Origin: CAVURW01 sp963743595 | GTDB lineage: Bacteria > Verrucomicrobiota > Verrucomicrobiia > Methylacidiphilales > UBA1321 | DNA length: 12,409 nucleotides | Assembly (NCBI GenBank): GCA_963743595.1 | Contig: CAVURW010000203.1 | Coordinates: 1-12,409 of the forward strand | Direction of reading: 5' to 3' | Shown: positions 1-7,228 of the stretch, piece by piece | Layout: every line of letters begins with the position of its first letter | Position numbering within the stretch: the stretch's first letter is position 1 | Notes under the pieces: model-generated | The model's database searches: none | What the model was told of the DNA's origin: nothing | Seen by the model: only the letters and a program-made list of their open reading frames with translations | Program-made: the position numbers and the translations under genes

Positions 1-402
1 CGGTTCCGCGACCTCCTCCTTCCTGAACCCCTCCGGGATGTACTTTCCGATTGGGTCAAAATCCGTGACCTGACCAAAAACCTCCCGACAATCACCAATC
101 GCGCCTGGATCGAATTCGGACGCTCGGAATTGCTTTTTCCCAGTAAGAACGGGCTGTCGTACAACAACTATTCGTTCAATCGTCAGTTGTTGTTGGCCTG
201 CGGCCGGGAGCGGCTACCGGTGATCACCGCCCACGGCCTGAGACATTCGTTGGCCTATCATCTTTTGAACGACAAGAGACGGAACTTGAGGGAAATCCAG
301 GAGATTCTGGGACACAAGTTGATCGGCACCACCCAGCGCTATACTCAAGTCGACCGGGAGCAATTAAAGGCGGCCGTGAATTCGGTTGGAATCTTGCCAT
401 GA
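1..402 (+). CDS. Tyrosine recombinase/phage-type integrase, C-terminal catalytic part (5' truncated by window)
   Basis: The reading frame is open from base 1, so the N-terminal DNA-binding domain and the first catalytic arginine lie outside the window. Visible are the second half of the catalytic box, HGLRH (codons at 232-246), the LGH of ILGHKLIGTTQRY, and the nucleophilic tyrosine in RYTQVD (codon 340-342). These are the His-x-x-Arg, His/Trp and Tyr positions of the XerC/XerD/lambda-Int family, which cuts and rejoins DNA through a 3'-phosphotyrosine. The end is compact, with about 20 residues after the tyrosine, as in Xer-like and island integrases. Its stop overlaps the start of the next gene (ATGA), so the two are probably co-translated. 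The role is likely integration or excision of an island, but no att site is seen nearby. A TTG at 130 could be called as a start but lies inside the domain. Confidence 0.9.
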   Translation, partial: RFRDLLLPEPLRDVLSDWVKIRDLTKNLPTITNRAWIEFGRSELLFPSKNGLSYNNYSFNRQLLLACGRERLPVITAHGLRHSLAYHLLNDKRRNLREIQEILGHKLIGTTQRYTQVDREQLKAAVNSVGILP

Positions 403-668
403 GCGCACCGAGATGGCTGCCCCGCGCCGCCACCGCACTCCTTGAAAAACTCACCGTGCAGGTTCTTTTTGCCCTCGGACGTGCCGTTTCAGTTGCAGAA
501 CTTCGACAGACGATCCAGGCGGCCCTACGCTCTCAACCCGACGAAATCAACCGAGAGGCTGCCCACGTTTCAACACACGATCTGCTTCGAACCATCGTCG
601 CACTCGAGCCCCACCTAGCTCAAATCGGCCTTTCGATCGTCACCGCCAACGACACTGTCCTACCATGA
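399..668 (+). CDS. Small winged-helix-like protein, ScpB-like N-terminal domain (89 aa)
   Basis: It starts at the ATG of an ATGA overlap with the integrase stop, which indicates translational coupling. The sequence has the pattern of a winged helix. A first helix with LLEKLTVQVLFALGR (about residues 14-28) is followed by VSVAELRQTI (about 30-39), a second helix THDLLRTIVALEPHLAQ (about 59-75), and then GLSIVTANDTVLP as the wing. This resembles the first winged-helix domain of the segregation protein ScpB (LFASGEPLS-type start, Leu-rich helix, GL-x-L-V strand), but it is only half the size of ScpB. That family reading is an inference. ScpB genes often neighbour xer genes in chromosomes, which makes the neighbourhood suggestive. 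It could equally be a small DNA-binding accessory protein of the integrase. Confidence 0.5.
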   Translation: MSAPRWLPRAATALLEKLTVQVLFALGRAVSVAELRQTIQAALRSQPDEINREAAHVSTHDLLRTIVALEPHLAQIGLSIVTANDTVLP

Positions 669-928
669 AAGCTGCATCAGAAAGAAGTTAATTCGACGGG
701 CATGGGCTTTAATATCGATGCAGGCAAGGACCTCAAGACAGGTGGTCGAAATTGTGCAACACGGGGGATTCGGGATTAGGGTGCTCAGCAAACACACACA
801 CGTTCTTTGTCGTAGATCCCGAAAACGGCAAGCGTGCTGACGTTGCCGAACGATAATCTGCTCTGAACCCAGTGCCCGCTCCGATAGGGCCGTACATATC
901 CCCATCCTTCTCCCAGTTCCGGTAGGCT
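669..928. other. Gene-poor stretch with a possible frame-shifted continuation of the winged-helix gene
   Basis: No intact gene is convincing here. An ATG at 665 overlaps the previous stop (ATGA) but runs only 8 codons. The plus-strand frame in phase with 661 stays open to a TGA at 838-840. It encodes ALISMQARTSRQVVEIVQ followed by HGGFGIRVLSKH, which could be the second winged helix of an ScpB-like protein after a +1 shift near 661. This is weak. Minus-strand frames across the stretch show no recognisable protein. I see no tRNA, clear terminator or att repeat. Confidence 0.25.
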
Positions 929-1849
929 CTACTCTTGTTTGCCCGAGAGGACCTCCTCAAGGCGAGCGACAAGAGCCGCGCGTTTGGCTGGCTTGAGCGT
1001 GTCAAGGTTCTGTTGCCGCCAGAGAACGGCAGGCAACGCCTTGGCGTCGGGGACAGCCAGTAACGGCCATTCTGGCTCGGCACGTTCGAACGACACGAGA
1101 AAGCGGCGATGCTGGTCGGGCATCTGCCCGACCAGCTCGGTGATCATGGTTTCGCGTGTCGTCAGTAAATCGTCCAGCGTAACAGGTTTGTCCGTCATGC
1201 CTTCAAAGACACGCGCGAACTCGGGGGCGATATTCCTGCGCGTCGGGGCAAGAATTTCTGACATGGGGCGGTCGTGACTTAACAGATAAACAATAAAGGC
1301 GCGGCGAAGTTCGTCGCCGATGCCTTCATTGGCAAGTAACAGCATTACATCGAACAAATCGCGCGGGTGCTGGCGGTCGAGCGCCGCAACCAGCTTTCCG
1401 GCATAAAGGTCGGCAAAGGATACAACGGCGATTTCGGCAAAGCCGAAGGCACTTTCGACCTTGGGCGAAACCGTGCGGCGTTCGGGAGCATAAACGCACC
1501 CACGTAATACCGGCGTGACTTCGATTTTAATCTGAACGCCTTCTAAGCGCACCACAAGCCGCGTGACGGCACCTTCGATTAGCACTTCGTTGATATGCGC
1601 CCTGGGGAGCGCGTCTTTCAGCCTAACGGCGATGAGCTGCATAGCCCGGTTGATGGCGGCAAGGCTTTTGGCACGGGGCGCTATCGGCACATACGTCAAA
1701 TCGATGTCCACGGATAAGCGGGGCATGTCACGTACGAACAGGTTAATCGCTGTGCCGCCCTTAAGAGCGAAACAACTTTCCTCGGCAACAGCAGGCAAGA
1801 CGCGCAACAGCAGCGCGACTTGCTTACGATAAAGATCAGCGAAGGCCAT
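929..1849 (-). CDS. abiEii: AbiEii/AbiGii-family nucleotidyltransferase toxin (type IV toxin-antitoxin)
   Basis: This 306-aa cytoplasmic protein is of the DNA polymerase beta-like nucleotidyltransferase fold, of usual length for AbiEii. Visible motifs are FALKGGTAINLF with the GG(T/S) nucleotide-binding motif (residues 31-36), SVDIDLTY with the metal-binding D48 and D50, and a third acidic strand IKIEVTP (E110). The family motif ADLYAGKLVAALDRQHPRDLFDV lies at about 146-168. A mostly helical C-terminal domain follows. Known AbiEii proteins transfer nucleotides, preferentially GTP, and at least some (for example MenT relatives) modify tRNA. They arrest growth reversibly and abort phage infection. 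The ATG at 1849 lies 14 bp inside the antitoxin gene, the usual abiEi-abiEii coupling. All catalytic residues are present, so it looks functional. Confidence 0.88.
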   Translation of the reverse strand: MAFADLYRKQVALLLRVLPAVAEESCFALKGGTAINLFVRDMPRLSVDIDLTYVPIAPRAKSLAAINRAMQLIAVRLKDALPRAHINEVLIEGAVTRLVVRLEGVQIKIEVTPVLRGCVYAPERRTVSPKVESAFGFAEIAVVSFADLYAGKLVAALDRQHPRDLFDVMLLLANEGIGDELRRAFIVYLLSHDRPMSEILAPTRRNIAPEFARVFEGMTDKPVTLDDLLTTRETMITELVGQMPDQHRRFLVSFERAEPEWPLLAVPDAKALPAVLWRQQNLDTLKPAKRAALVARLEEVLSGKQE

Positions 1850-2630
1850 CGAACAATTCCTTCGGCAAGGTTACGTTATAGGTGGAGTGAAGTCTCCCAT
1901 TCTCAACGAGCGAGCGCTTGCCCGACCCAAGATCGACGGCTCTTTTATCAAGATGCTTGAGCCAATGGTGAGCATGACGGTCGGCGAAGACGAAAAAGAG
2001 GCGGTTGACTTTCACATTATGACAGGCGGCGAGAAGTTTTTGTAGGCGTTGCGGACTAAGATTGGTAAGCCCCTCGAACAGCGTGTCTATATGGTGAAAG
2101 CTTTCGCGCAGTGGCAGTTCGTCGAGCCATTGCAGGATTGCCAATTCTGGCGAGGCAAGTGTTAATGGCCAATTCCATTGTCCCCAGGTCTGCGTTACAA
2201 AACTCTCGGACGGCAGGGAATCCGGAATCCCGAAAAGCTTGCCGTTCGCGTGATGAACGAATGCGACATCGAGCGAAAGTTTCTTCAACCAACTCGGCAA
2301 TGGCTTTGGGCCGTAGAGATGAATTTCTTTCGTCTCCTGGGGCAGGTAATGGGCATAGCCTTGCAAGTCGAGTGCAGTCTTGCCGCCGACGGCTGGCGCG
2401 GTGCCGGAAGGATTGTGCAACTGGAGTGAGATAACGGCTTGCTGCCAACTCATCTTGCCTTGCGGGCGGCGATAGACGCCGCGCGCAGGCTGTTCCAGCC
2501 AACCGGAGGAAACGTACTGGCTGCGGAGCGCCGTTGAATAGCCTTTGCTGGACAGCCAAGCCGCATCCGCCAGAAGCCCTTCGGGCAAAAGGCGCTCAAG
2601 TTGGTGTAGCTTCTCATATTTTTGCGTAGC
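1836..2630 (-). CDS. abiEi: AbiEi antitoxin, winged-helix transcriptional autorepressor
   Basis: The protein is about 264 aa from the ATG at 2630 (MATQKYEKLHQLERLL). The frame extends to a TTG at 2663, but the ATG is preferred because the TTG would overlap an inverted repeat at 2655-2675. The N-terminal region (about 5-55) with LLADAAWLSSKGYSTALRSQ and SSGWLEQPARGVYRR is the winged-helix DNA-binding domain typical of AbiEi. In it a helix pair precedes the GWL(E)...RGVYRRP wing. The larger C-terminal domain (about 60-264), with SPELAILQWLDELP and FHHIDTLFEGL, matches the AbiEi_3-type antitoxin domain. In type IV systems the antitoxin does not bind the toxin; it opposes its effect and represses the operon through inverted repeats in the promoter. 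Gene order and overlap with abiEii are canonical. Confidence 0.82.
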   Translation of the reverse strand, partial: ATQKYEKLHQLERLLPEGLLADAAWLSSKGYSTALRSQYVSSGWLEQPARGVYRRPQGKMSWQQAVISLQLHNPSGTAPAVGGKTALDLQGYAHYLPQETKEIHLYGPKPLPSWLKKLSLDVAFVHHANGKLFGIPDSLPSESFVTQTWGQWNWPLTLASPELAILQWLDELPLRESFHHIDTLFEGLTNLSPQRLQKLLAACHNVKVNRLFFVFADRHAHHWLKHLDKRAVDLGSGKRSLVENGRLHSTYNVTLPKELFDGLR

Positions 2631-2654
2631 CATGCTTTGCAAATTACCATCTTT

Positions 2655-2675
2655 ATAAACCAATAGCTAGTTTAT
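2655..2675. promoter_or_regulatory. Inverted repeat upstream of abiEi (candidate operator)
   Basis: ATAAAC (2655-2660), a 9-bp spacer and GTTTAT (2670-2675) form a perfect 6-bp-arm inverted repeat starting 25 bp upstream of the abiEi ATG, inside the expected promoter region. AbiEi proteins autoregulate by binding inverted repeats at their promoters, so this is a plausible half of the operator. Symmetry is seen directly; function is inferred. Confidence 0.4.
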
Positions 2676-2689
2676 GATAATGGAGAAAA

Positions 2690-2706
2690 GCTAAGCAATG
2701 CTTAGC
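2690..2706. promoter_or_regulatory. 17-bp palindrome upstream of abiEi (candidate second operator)
   Basis: GCTAAGCA-A-TGCTTAGC is a perfect palindrome with 8-bp arms and one central base, about 60 bp upstream of the abiEi ATG. Read on the minus strand it contains TTGCTT, followed by 18 bp and TAAACT, a weak -35/-10-like pair. The palindrome would therefore overlap the -35. A one-base loop favours a protein-binding site over an RNA hairpin. Two spaced symmetric sites match the two-repeat operator arrangement described for AbiE. Confidence 0.45.
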
Positions 2707-2734
2707 ATTTCTCGATGCACTGCAAATCAATGAA

Positions 2735-2875
2735 GAGGGTGGGATCGGCCTTAGCTCTTCCTCGTGGCTTGCCCGTACACTCAAAGAAAAACGGGGCGCC
2801 TGCGGGGGGTGACGGAGAACGGCCAGCATGGCCTGTCGAGGAAGGAGAAGGCTTTCCCCTTCCAAACCCACCCTC
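2735..2875. repeat. Folded 141-bp MITE-like element with terminal inverted repeats
   Basis: The left end GAGGGTGGGATCGG and the reverse complement of the right end, GAGGGTGGGTTTGG, agree at 12 of 14 positions; the outer 9 are perfect. Nested inside are TTCCTCG (2758-2764) paired with CGAGGAA (2837-2843). There is also a GGCC-AGCAT-GGCC hairpin and a GGAAGG...CCTTCC hairpin (2840-2863). ATGA occurs on both sides (2730-2733, one base away from the left end, and 2876-2879 directly at the right end), which could be a target-site duplication. No convincing ORF lies inside. It could be a MITE, a structured RNA or an integron-type site; MITE fits the ends best. Confidence 0.4.
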
Positions 2876-2889
2876 ATGACTAAGGCTGC

Positions 2890-2910
2890 CTAACGCTCAT
2901 GCTCTGGCCC
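2890..2910. repeat. Left copy of the 21-bp near-direct repeat bracketing gajAB
   Basis: CTAACGCTC, four variable bases and TCTGGCCC are shared with 7021-7041 at 17 of 21 positions in the same orientation. Read on the minus strand, both copies end a reading frame in the same phase (here ...AGPEHER-stop, there ...PGPDIER-stop). This copy is the tail of a vestigial 15-codon frame (ISFIPAVIAGPEHER) lying just downstream of gajB. It may be a leftover of a gene related to the 67-aa gene at 7021-7224. Confidence 0.45.
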
Positions 2911-2937
2911 GGCGATGACTGCCGGTATAAAGCTGAT

Positions 2938-4734
2938 TCATGGTACAGAGCTATAATTGAAGGAATAATCGGCTAAAACTTGCGTCACAGAGTATTCCTC
3001 ATTCCTATAGTTCATCCTTTCCCGCTCAGAAATTAGATGGAGGTTCTTTTTTGAACGTGACGAAATCACATACAACAGCTTTTTTGCGCTGTTTTGACTG
3101 TCCGGATCGTTGAAATGAGGGACAAATCCCTCTAATAACGCGTATGCAATGACACACTCATATTCATCACCTTTTATACCGTGAATTGTCGAGACGGTAA
3201 TTCCCTTACGCTCTTCAAAAACCCTTCTGAACGAGGCTATGTCCGCAATAAACTCGCTCCCATCACTTTTCATTCGGAGGATTCTTGCCTGAGAGCTATC
3301 AAAAAAGGATTGGTAGTGTTCCTCCAGAAACGGAACGAGGTGAAAATCAATTCCAATAAAATTGAAAACGCCATCAAATGCAGCTTTTAGGTAAGCTAGT
3401 CCGTCCATCTCCAAAATAGTTAGTGAGTTGCATCCCCTTAATAACTCCTTCTGAGAGAATCGCGAAACATCGACGCCTCCGTTCCGCAAATCCTTCAAAA
3501 TATCCCCCGCCCAGCGCAGACGACGAACATACATCTCAGGAGAGGAAGTAGTGAGAATGATCTTGGATAGCTTATACCAGAAGTTCTCAATATCGCGTGA
3601 AAAAGGTACTAGACCCGGTCCGTTAAAATAAAACCCTGGAAGGGACGATACCAGCCTTCGAGTCATGTTCCCCAAATGATTCCACCAAGGTGCCAGAACA
3701 CAAATTTCATGGGGAGGTATTTGCCTCTGGTCGATATTATAACGAATGAGGCGAACAATCTCCTCGGCAAGAAGCGACTTTGCCACGCTATCGTTCAGAG
3801 AAACCAGGCTCGGATAATCCCGGTTGTGAGAAGCCGATTCGATTTTTGTTTGGTATACGTTAAAATTACTGAAATAATTCACAACTATTTCTGGCGATCT
3901 ATAGTTCTGAGACAAATTCATCTCATTTAGTTGAAGGTTCGCCAAGCAATTGAATTCTACTGCGGGCATTGGATAACCGCCAAGTGATTGGAAAATAGCT
4001 TGGTTGGGGTCCCCAACAATAAATGTTTTCGAGCTTCCCTGTCCTGTTTTTAATATCGAAGCAATTATGTGATATTGAATTTCTTTAGTATCCTGATATT
4101 CATCAACTAGAATAAACGGAAATATTTTTGAGAGCACGATAGGAATGGACGGATTATCGCGCAAGAGTTCATAAGCATAGAAAAGTATAAGTTCGAAATC
4201 GATCTGCCGTCGTTGCTGAAGCAACGAAAAATACTCTTCTAATATATTAATTATGTTATTCCGTTTTCTGGAGTCGGTGCAAGCGAGAAAATAGCCGTCT
4301 GGTTTGAAGTAAAATCCACAATCCCAATAGGTGATTCCCGGCTGCTGATAAGCCCGGCAAAGCTCAGTGAGTAGTTTTTCCGAATCATATGAATTTATTA
4401 TTCGAAATCCATTCTTTAAGTTTTCATGATAGATAGCGTAAGGTCTGAGTATCCACTCTAGGCAGAACGCGTGTATTGTTCCAATCCAGAGGTGCGACGG
4501 ATCGACTCCCAGCCGCTCGATCCGCTCATGAATCTCCTCCGCAGCGCGATTGGTATAGGTTATGGCGACAATGAAATGCTTCGTTGATTCTAACCGGGAT
4601 AACTCATAGGCAAGCTTGTAGGTGAGAGCCCGAGTCTTTCCACTACCTGGACACGCAACCAAAAGCACATTACCGGGACAACCTATTGCGGCAACTTGCT
4701 CTTGGTTTAACTCGGCGTCCGTCCAAGTGAACAT
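2938..4734 (-). CDS. gajB: GajB-like superfamily 1 (UvrD/Rep-type) helicase of a Gabija system
   Basis: This 598-aa protein starts from the ATG at 4734, one base after the gajA stop (TGATATG), implying translational coupling. The frame is open to 4887, but that extension is only an overlap with gajA. Motifs in order: Q-motif LNQEQVAAI (9-17), Walker A ACPGSGKT (27-34), motif Ia AITYTNRAAEEI, TIHAF (86-90), and Walker B DEYQD (211-215). Then come motif III GDPNQAIF (241-248), motif IV NYRSP (277-281), motif V STIHGIKGDEY (515-525) and motif VI YVISSRSKKNL (555-565). All helicase motifs are intact. In Gabija, GajB senses DNA ends or single-stranded DNA produced during phage replication and works in a complex with GajA, with nucleotide depletion contributing to activation. 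It is longer than the roughly 494-aa Bacillus cereus GajB. Composition is A+T-rich relative to the flanks. Confidence 0.86.
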   Translation of the reverse strand: MFTWTDAELNQEQVAAIGCPGNVLLVACPGSGKTRALTYKLAYELSRLESTKHFIVAITYTNRAAEEIHERIERLGVDPSHLWIGTIHAFCLEWILRPYAIYHENLKNGFRIINSYDSEKLLTELCRAYQQPGITYWDCGFYFKPDGYFLACTDSRKRNNIINILEEYFSLLQQRRQIDFELILFYAYELLRDNPSIPIVLSKIFPFILVDEYQDTKEIQYHIIASILKTGQGSSKTFIVGDPNQAIFQSLGGYPMPAVEFNCLANLQLNEMNLSQNYRSPEIVVNYFSNFNVYQTKIESASHNRDYPSLVSLNDSVAKSLLAEEIVRLIRYNIDQRQIPPHEICVLAPWWNHLGNMTRRLVSSLPGFYFNGPGLVPFSRDIENFWYKLSKIILTTSSPEMYVRRLRWAGDILKDLRNGGVDVSRFSQKELLRGCNSLTILEMDGLAYLKAAFDGVFNFIGIDFHLVPFLEEHYQSFFDSSQARILRMKSDGSEFIADIASFRRVFEERKGITVSTIHGIKGDEYECVIAYALLEGFVPHFNDPDSQNSAKKLLYVISSRSKKNLHLISERERMNYRNEEYSVTQVLADYSFNYSSVP

Positions 4735-4735
4735 A

Positions 4736-6874
4736 TCAATATAGCTGTAAAATGCGGTTGATTTTATCTGCTCCGAAAGTCGTCCGGATCGTTTGGCGGA
4801 TTCCGTTGAAATCCAGATCGCCAGTCCGGAAGAGATCCAGTTGCACCTTAAAACCTGCGAGGACTTCCGGGGCATGAAGTTCAACATCTTGAATGCAACG
4901 TATCCGGTAGCTCAAAATGTTAAACCATGATTCGTTCGTAATGCTCTGAGTCGCAAATACCACCGCATTTAGAATGTAGTCCGGTATGATCGCCTCATGG
5001 TCAATCTTCTTGCCTAATAAAATCGCAAACCATCCTTTGCCCTCCTGATTGGCCATTCGTAGAACCCTACGACCGTATTCGCTGATATTTCGTGATCCGA
5101 GATCACGCTTTGCTTCCTCGATGGTAGCTTGGTCTTTATAAATCTCATCTACGATACTTGTGACATAGGCGATATTGCCTACAGAAATGAGATTTACCTC
5201 AAATGTGTTCGGCGCAAAAAATGGTTTAACCCACTCATTGCTTCGTGCAAATTCCTCCAACTTTGCCTTTCGAGCCTCCCCTTTCTCCTGTGAAGCCTTA
5301 CAACGGGCTTTGTAGTTTTTCTCTCTATCAGGCTCCCCTGGAACGGGAGTGGTGTCGACGATAGAACTGTCGTGATCTGTAATAATGCTACATCTTTTGC
5401 GAATTCGAGTATCGTGGAATAATACCGCAACATTCTGAAACCCTGTGCTTCTAATATTGATTAGACTGATTCCTAGTTCGTCGATGCTGACGCCTAGAAC
5501 CTTTTTAATCAGAATTGGAATTAGAATTTCCTCAGCATCTCCTTCTACTAAAATTACACTTTTCGCAAACAGCAATGTGCTTCTTACCGCATCAAGGTAT
5601 CTTTGAATATTCCCAATCTCTGTGGAGGTTAAATTCGTGGCAGGCTGATACGCCTCGCAGAAGTTCGAGCGTTTCCCTAAAATATTGATATTCTTGACGT
5701 TACTTACCTCAGAAATGTGAGTCGAATGGGTCGAGTAGATGATTTGTGTTTCCGTAAAATTCAATTTGTCGAAGAGGGTCTTCTGTATGTGAGTATGGAT
5801 ATGAGCTTCAGGTTCTTCGATTATCAGAAAGTTCGCAAATGACTGCCTCGCCCTCTGATATTTGAACTCCAGGAGTTTAAGAGTTAGGTAAATGAGGTTT
5901 GCTCCTCCCAGGCTCAGTTCGTGAATGGTGCCCTCATAGTTTTCCTCTGACTCGCCCACATATAATTTCAGCGATTGAAATAATCTGTCTGCTTCGTTAG
6001 AGAGATCAGACTTAATTGAAAGAGATGTTGGTGAATAGGTTTCGCCGACCGCTTCTTTGATAGTGTCAGCAATCTCGACATTTAAAGTGTGAACATCGGG
6101 GAGCTTCGCAATTAATTCATTCAACTCATTTACTCTGTCGCTAATGGGTGCGAAGACATCGCGATCCATCGTCCCGCTCTTGCTCTTTAAAAGAGTCAAA
6201 AGTGGATTTTTACGATTGTCCTGAAAGTCTGCAACGACATTTCTCAGGGCCTGGATAAACGTAAAGGATATCTCCTTTGAAATTGATAGGACGCGCGGCA
6301 GCGGTAAACCGACGCTCGGAAATTCGAGTTCTTCAGGAAATATAGCTTGGTGGAAATCACCAACAACCTGTTTGTAGAACTCTACATGGTTAAAGTCTGC
6401 CTCACTTTTACCTGTGAATATCGTTTCATAGTCAGCGATCGTGATGCCAGCTTGAATTCTCTCAAGACCCTCATGATCCCCAGCCGTTAACTGCGATAGT
6501 TTTAAGCGAATCGACTTATTTGGGCGAAAAATCAGGTTGTATGTAGCTTTGGCAATAGGTCCATCGGTCACCAGATTTCCCGTCCCATGGAGAAACAGCG
6601 ACTGACTCGACTCGTCCTGCGATATTTCGTCAAATTCAAGACTTAGAATGATCCAATGGCCCTGCCATTTGCCCAGTCCCCGATGGAAGTCTGTTTCATC
6701 GAGGCGGTATGCCGAACGAATCAAGTTTTCATCAAGCATCAACCGCATGGCCGTGAACACATTGGTCTTTCCTGCTCCATTCTCGCCAATAATTGTGTTG
6801 ACGCCTTTATTGAAGTAGAGGCTCGTGTTGCGAAAGTTTCGGTAATTTACAACGCTGAGCTTAGAGATGTGCAT
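4736..6874 (-). CDS. gajA: GajA-like OLD-family ATP-dependent endonuclease of a Gabija system
   Basis: This 712-aa cytoplasmic protein has an ABC-type ATPase followed by a TOPRIM nuclease, i.e. a class 2 OLD nuclease. Visible are MHISKLSVVNYRNF, Walker A GENGAGKT (30-37), signature LSLGG (320-324), Walker B FLIIEEPEAH (349-358) and the H-loop STHS (381-384). The TOPRIM domain follows: LVEGDAEE (442-449), ITDHD with D500 and D502, TFEVNL (557-562) and the conserved GKGWFA near K613. GajA tetramers nick DNA sequence-specifically and are inhibited by nucleotides until phage transcription and replication deplete them. It is about 130 aa longer than B. cereus GajA (578 aa), much of the excess lying in the linker before the signature and in the C-terminal tail. 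It starts at ATG 6874 with AGGGA about 12 bases upstream. Gene order gajA-gajB is canonical. Confidence 0.87.
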   Translation of the reverse strand: MHISKLSVVNYRNFRNTSLYFNKGVNTIIGENGAGKTNVFTAMRLMLDENLIRSAYRLDETDFHRGLGKWQGHWIILSLEFDEISQDESSQSLFLHGTGNLVTDGPIAKATYNLIFRPNKSIRLKLSQLTAGDHEGLERIQAGITIADYETIFTGKSEADFNHVEFYKQVVGDFHQAIFPEELEFPSVGLPLPRVLSISKEISFTFIQALRNVVADFQDNRKNPLLTLLKSKSGTMDRDVFAPISDRVNELNELIAKLPDVHTLNVEIADTIKEAVGETYSPTSLSIKSDLSNEADRLFQSLKLYVGESEENYEGTIHELSLGGANLIYLTLKLLEFKYQRARQSFANFLIIEEPEAHIHTHIQKTLFDKLNFTETQIIYSTHSTHISEVSNVKNINILGKRSNFCEAYQPATNLTSTEIGNIQRYLDAVRSTLLFAKSVILVEGDAEEILIPILIKKVLGVSIDELGISLINIRSTGFQNVAVLFHDTRIRKRCSIITDHDSSIVDTTPVPGEPDREKNYKARCKASQEKGEARKAKLEEFARSNEWVKPFFAPNTFEVNLISVGNIAYVTSIVDEIYKDQATIEEAKRDLGSRNISEYGRRVLRMANQEGKGWFAILLGKKIDHEAIIPDYILNAVVFATQSITNESWFNILSYRIRCIQDVELHAPEVLAGFKVQLDLFRTGDLDFNGIRQTIRTTFGADKINRILQLY

Positions 6875-7020
6875 GAAATTTGTCGTTCCCTATTACAAGA
6901 TAATACATCTTAACTAAGGAGCACAATTTGGCAACTCAACATTTGGCTTTTCTATGTATTCATAGAAATAAAGCTGTGTTCTTTGAGCTATCGTAGTTGC
7001 TCCGTCGAGTGACGACTGAT
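6875..7020 (-). promoter_or_regulatory. Upstream region of gajA, likely holding its promoter
   Basis: This is a 146-bp A+T-rich gap between gajA and the 67-aa gene. On the minus strand a TTGCCA, about 16 bp and TAAGAT give a weak sigma70-like pair, with another -10-like TATTAT at 6900-6905. No symmetric operator stands out. A promoter is expected here because gajA is the first gene of its operon, but the exact boxes are uncertain. Confidence 0.3.
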
Positions 7021-7041
7021 CTAACGCTCGATATCTGGCCC
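7021..7041. repeat. Right copy of the 21-bp near-direct repeat bracketing gajAB
   Basis: It shares CTAACGCTC and TCTGGCCC with 2890-2910 (17 of 21 positions) in the same orientation. It constitutes the final seven codons of the 67-aa gene. Together the two copies enclose gajA, gajB and their promoter region almost exactly. Confidence 0.45.
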
Positions 7042-7224
7042 TGGCGGTCGCCTTTCAGGCGGTTCGGCCTCACGCGCGGCTTCTCTTGCCCACTGTTCCC
7101 GCACGGCTCCGCGAACGGTCTCCAGGCTCTTTTCCGGCGTGGGATGAGACTTGGCAAACTCCTGACGCAACCGTTGCCCAAGTTGGCGGAGACCGGTTTC
7201 AGCCTGTGTAGGTTGGTTGGGCAT
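7021..7224 (-). CDS. Small charged hypothetical protein (67 aa) downstream of the sigma factor remnant
   Basis: The protein starts at ATG 7224, four bases after the sigma gene's stop. It is rich in Arg, Glu, Gln and Pro, with a predicted amphipathic helix over LRQLGQRLRQEFAKSH (about 12-27), then TVRGAVREQWAREAAREAE (about 36-54) and a Pro-rich tail ending GPDIER. No signal peptide or membrane segment. I do not recognise a family. Tight spacing behind an ECF sigma gene allows an anti-sigma or cofactor role, but nothing in the sequence proves it. Its last codons form the right copy of the repeat also found at 2890-2910. Confidence 0.5.
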   Translation of the reverse strand: MPNQPTQAETGLRQLGQRLRQEFAKSHPTPEKSLETVRGAVREQWAREAAREAEPPERRPPGPDIER

Positions 7225-7228
7225 AGGG

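Noticed and set aside
669..840. Radical SAM (spore photoproduct lyase-like) remnant suggested by HGGFGIRVLSKH
   Set aside because: No CxxxCxxC cluster motif or other family signature is present; the match is too short.
2631..2663. TTG start of abiEi at 2663
   Set aside because: It would run through the putative operator, and the ATG at 2630 is followed directly by the conserved winged-helix region.
2886..2935. Integron attC site (GCCTAAC motif near 2888 and CTAACGCTC at 7021)
   Set aside because: No matching GTTAGGC-type arm in the right position and no integron integrase. The 7021 copy is the 3' end of a coding frame.
4735..4887. N-terminal extension of gajB to 4887 (51 extra codons)
   Set aside because: It only overlaps the 3' end of gajA in another frame and has no helicase motif. 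The ATG at 4734 immediately follows the gajA stop and is just before the Q-motif.
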